Shown one piece after another: positions 62,585-64,000 of a DNA stretch of 64,000 bases (position 1 is its first letter; each line of letters begins with the position of its first letter). Source of the DNA: Rhizobium gallicum bv. gallicum R602sp (GTDB lineage: Bacteria; Pseudomonadota; Alphaproteobacteria; Rhizobiales; Rhizobiaceae); the NCBI RefSeq assembly GCF_000816845.1, contig NZ_CP006877.1, positions 3,357,001-3,421,000 on the forward strand, in the 5' to 3' direction. A model generated the notes under the pieces. That model saw nothing but the letters and a program-made list of their open reading frames with translations. It was not told the DNA's origin and did not search any database. Made by a program: the position numbers and the translations under genes.

Positions 62585-62964
62585 CTCGTTCGAGACGCTG
62601 AAGCGCGACGTGATCGAGGAACTCGGCGTCGGGTGAAAATTCAGCGGCTTCTCTGGAGGTCGAGAACTTCTTTGACTGCGATAAACGCGCCTGGCATGAG
62701 CTCGGTGACGTGATGGATATCCCGCCCGAGTTTCCGTTCAAGTCCGGCGAGATCACCCGCCGGATCGAGGATGGCGGCAATTATCTCGAGTTCAAATGGG
62801 CGCCTGCGACACCCCTGTCCGCGGCTGAATATTCTCCCTATTTCTTCGCTGGAGAAATCGAGACGTTGCCAGCCTCGCCGCGCCATCTTGCTGGCGCGAT
62901 GGGAATCCAGCGGGCAACGATCGGGCCGACCGCAAACATTGACGCCACTGGATCGGCGCCTTAG
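62585..62964 (+). pseudogene. Nudix hydrolase, frameshifted remnant
   Basis: Reads PSFETLKRDVIEELGVG and a stop in one frame, the middle of a Nudix box (R-E-x-x-E-E-x-G). The next frame continues VENFFDCDKRAWHELGDVMD, then IPPEFPFKSGEITRRIEDGG and NYLEFKWAPATPLSAAEYSP to FFAGEIETLPASPRHLAG. Those are the later strands of a Nudix domain including a helical end. Start codon and N-terminal strands are missing and at least one frameshift lies near 62640. Confidence 0.6.
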
Positions 62965-62996
62965 CTACGCCTCATTCGCAATGAGGAGGATGCGCC

Positions 62997-63560
62997 ATGC
63001 GGAGTCTCGATCCGTGCCGGGTTTTCCGCAAGCTTTCCTATAACAACGCGCTTGCGAACCATCGCCTATTGGCTGCCTGCGCGTCCCTGCGTCCGGGGGA
63101 GTTCGAGGCGAAGCGCGTGAGCTTCTTTCCATCGATCAAGTCGACGCTCAACCACATCATCACCGTGGACTGGTTCTATGTCGACGCGCTCGAGGGCGGC
63201 ACGCTTGGTCCGAAAGCCTGGGAGGTCGAAGAGCCCTTCGATACGGTCGCCTCGCTTGCTGTCGAGCAGCGCAAGGTCGATCAGCGCCTCGTGGCGTTTT
63301 GCGAAGCCCTGAGCCCGGAAGGTCTTGCAGCGGTGATCGATCTTCAGCGCGAAGGCCGCCTCCAGAAAGAGCGGGCGGACGACGTGCTGAACCACCTCTT
63401 CCAGCATCAGACGCATCATCGCGGCCAGGTGCATGCGATGCTCGCTGGAACCTGCGTAGAGCCGCCGCAGCTCGACGAGTTTATCGTCGATGACGACGCG
63501 AAGTTCCGCAGTGTTGAGGTCGCCGCCCTCGGCTGGAGCGAAGAGACGCTGATGCGTTAA
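62997..63560 (+). CDS. DinB-family protein
   Basis: A 187-residue four-helix metal-binding protein of the DinB/YfiT superfamily. AGGAGG precedes the ATG. The His ligands are in TLNHIITVDWFYVDAL (first helix end), and LNHLFQHQTHHRGQVHAMLA (H-x-x-x-H-H-x). KVDQRLVAFCEALSPEGLAA is the middle helix. Members include thiol S-transferases and many of unknown substrate. It converges with the AcvB-like gene. Confidence 0.9.
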   Translation: MRSLDPCRVFRKLSYNNALANHRLLAACASLRPGEFEAKRVSFFPSIKSTLNHIITVDWFYVDALEGGTLGPKAWEVEEPFDTVASLAVEQRKVDQRLVAFCEALSPEGLAAVIDLQREGRLQKERADDVLNHLFQHQTHHRGQVHAMLAGTCVEPPQLDEFIVDDDAKFRSVEVAALGWSEETLMR

Positions 63561-64000
63561 TCGGCAAGCTGCGCCTTCAGCCGGTCGACGATCGTCTTCG
63601 TCAGCAGATCGTAGTTCTCGTCGAAATGGTGATCGCCCGGCAACTCGACGACGTCGGCGGCGCTATTCTTCAACGCAGGGCAGGCAACCTCGTCGTCGTC
63701 GTCCTTGCCGTAGATGCATTGCACAAGCTTGGGGTCGATGACTTTCAGATCATCGACCGGATCGCCGGCAGCACCCTGCGTCTTCTGGCCGAGCCAGCCC
63801 ATGACGGAAATCACATAGTCCACCTCGTGGGAGAGCGAGAGCAGCGACACCTGGGCGATCGCCGCTTTGTCCGCGGCTTTGAGCCTGTTGTAGGTGGCGG
63901 GCACGATATCGGCACCGAAAGAGTAACCGATCAGAAGAACGTGCTTCACCTTCCATTGCTTGCGATAGAATTCGATAATCTTCGCCAGGTCGTCGGCCGT
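63557..64000 (-). CDS. AcvB/VirJ-like protein, C-terminal part only (runs off the window)
   Basis: Minus-strand frame open to the edge, reading (upstream part) ADDLAKIIEFYRKQWK and then VKHVLLIGYSFGADIVPATY, NRLKAADKAAIAQVSLLSLS, DPKLVQCIYGKDDDDEVACP and GDHHFDENYDLLTKTIVDRL. G-Y-S-F-G has the nucleophile Ser of the alpha/beta hydrolase-like AcvB/VirJ domain; the late Asp and His in GDHHFDE complete it. Family members are periplasmic and in agrobacteria act on lysyl-phosphatidylglycerol. Stop is four bases within the DinB gene end. Confidence 0.85.
   Translation of the reverse strand, partial: TADDLAKIIEFYRKQWKVKHVLLIGYSFGADIVPATYNRLKAADKAAIAQVSLLSLSHEVDYVISVMGWLGQKTQGAAGDPVDDLKVIDPKLVQCIYGKDDDDEVACPALKNSAADVVELPGDHHFDENYDLLTKTIVDRLKAQLAD

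Overview
The window reads as a chromosomal segment of an alphaproteobacterium of the Rhizobium/Agrobacterium group. The evidence is the sqdBDC sulfolipid operon, the ybgC-tolQRAB-pal-cpoB-tilS-ftsH-glmM order, serC-serA behind a small structured leader, an AcvB/VirJ-like protein, DUF982, DUF1236 and DUF2267 proteins, a RopB/Omp25-like porin and high GC. No replication origin, phage module, integrase or CRISPR array was seen.

Two very different halves meet at an elongator tRNA-Met gene near 18.2 kb. The first 18 kb is accessory DNA. It holds many very small genes, several with strong ribosome binding sites and signal peptides, and an unusual density of broken genes: DUF305, a four-helix copper-binding protein, a CBS protein, a short-chain dehydrogenase, a quinoprotein glucose dehydrogenase tail, a PepSY-like tail and a decayed IS66. 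It also holds one apparently intact IS256-family element with an 8-bp target duplication, and a system of dispersed repeats. The repeats fall into three non-coding modules (A, B, C), most of them with terminator-like hairpins, arranged around four copies of one small-protein gene (one broken, three open). Stress-type genes sit among them: a Crp/Fnr-family regulator, a DUF892 ferritin-like protein, DUF2267 and small hydrophilic proteins.

From 18 kb onward gene density is high and most genes are recognisable housekeeping or metabolic genes. In order: mnmA and an MscS-type channel; an erythromycin-esterase-like gene coupled to a phosphoribosyltransferase; a MerR regulator divergent from a metal P-type ATPase across a 19-bp-spacer promoter; a YidB-like gene; serC-serA; a porin; a cytochrome oxidase operon (cytochrome c, subunits II, I, two III-type, IV); glmM, ftsH and tilS; the Tol-Pal cluster; ybgC divergent from sqdBDC; 5-formyl-THF cyclo-ligase and YmdB-like phosphodiesterase; yebC; a luciferase-like oxidoreductase; a chemoreceptor; then ruvC-ruvA-ruvB with a VapBC-type toxin-antitoxin pair inserted between ruvC and ruvA. 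The end has a Tat-exported phosphoesterase, a Nudix relic, a DinB-family gene and the 3' part of an AcvB/VirJ-like gene running off the edge.

The least described material is the small-gene and repeat system at 8.6-16.7 kb. It combines a short protein family (core YYARRD...WSIVD...IAET.PL) with conserved non-coding cassettes that end in minus-strand terminators, and could encode a multicopy small-RNA or small-protein regulatory family.
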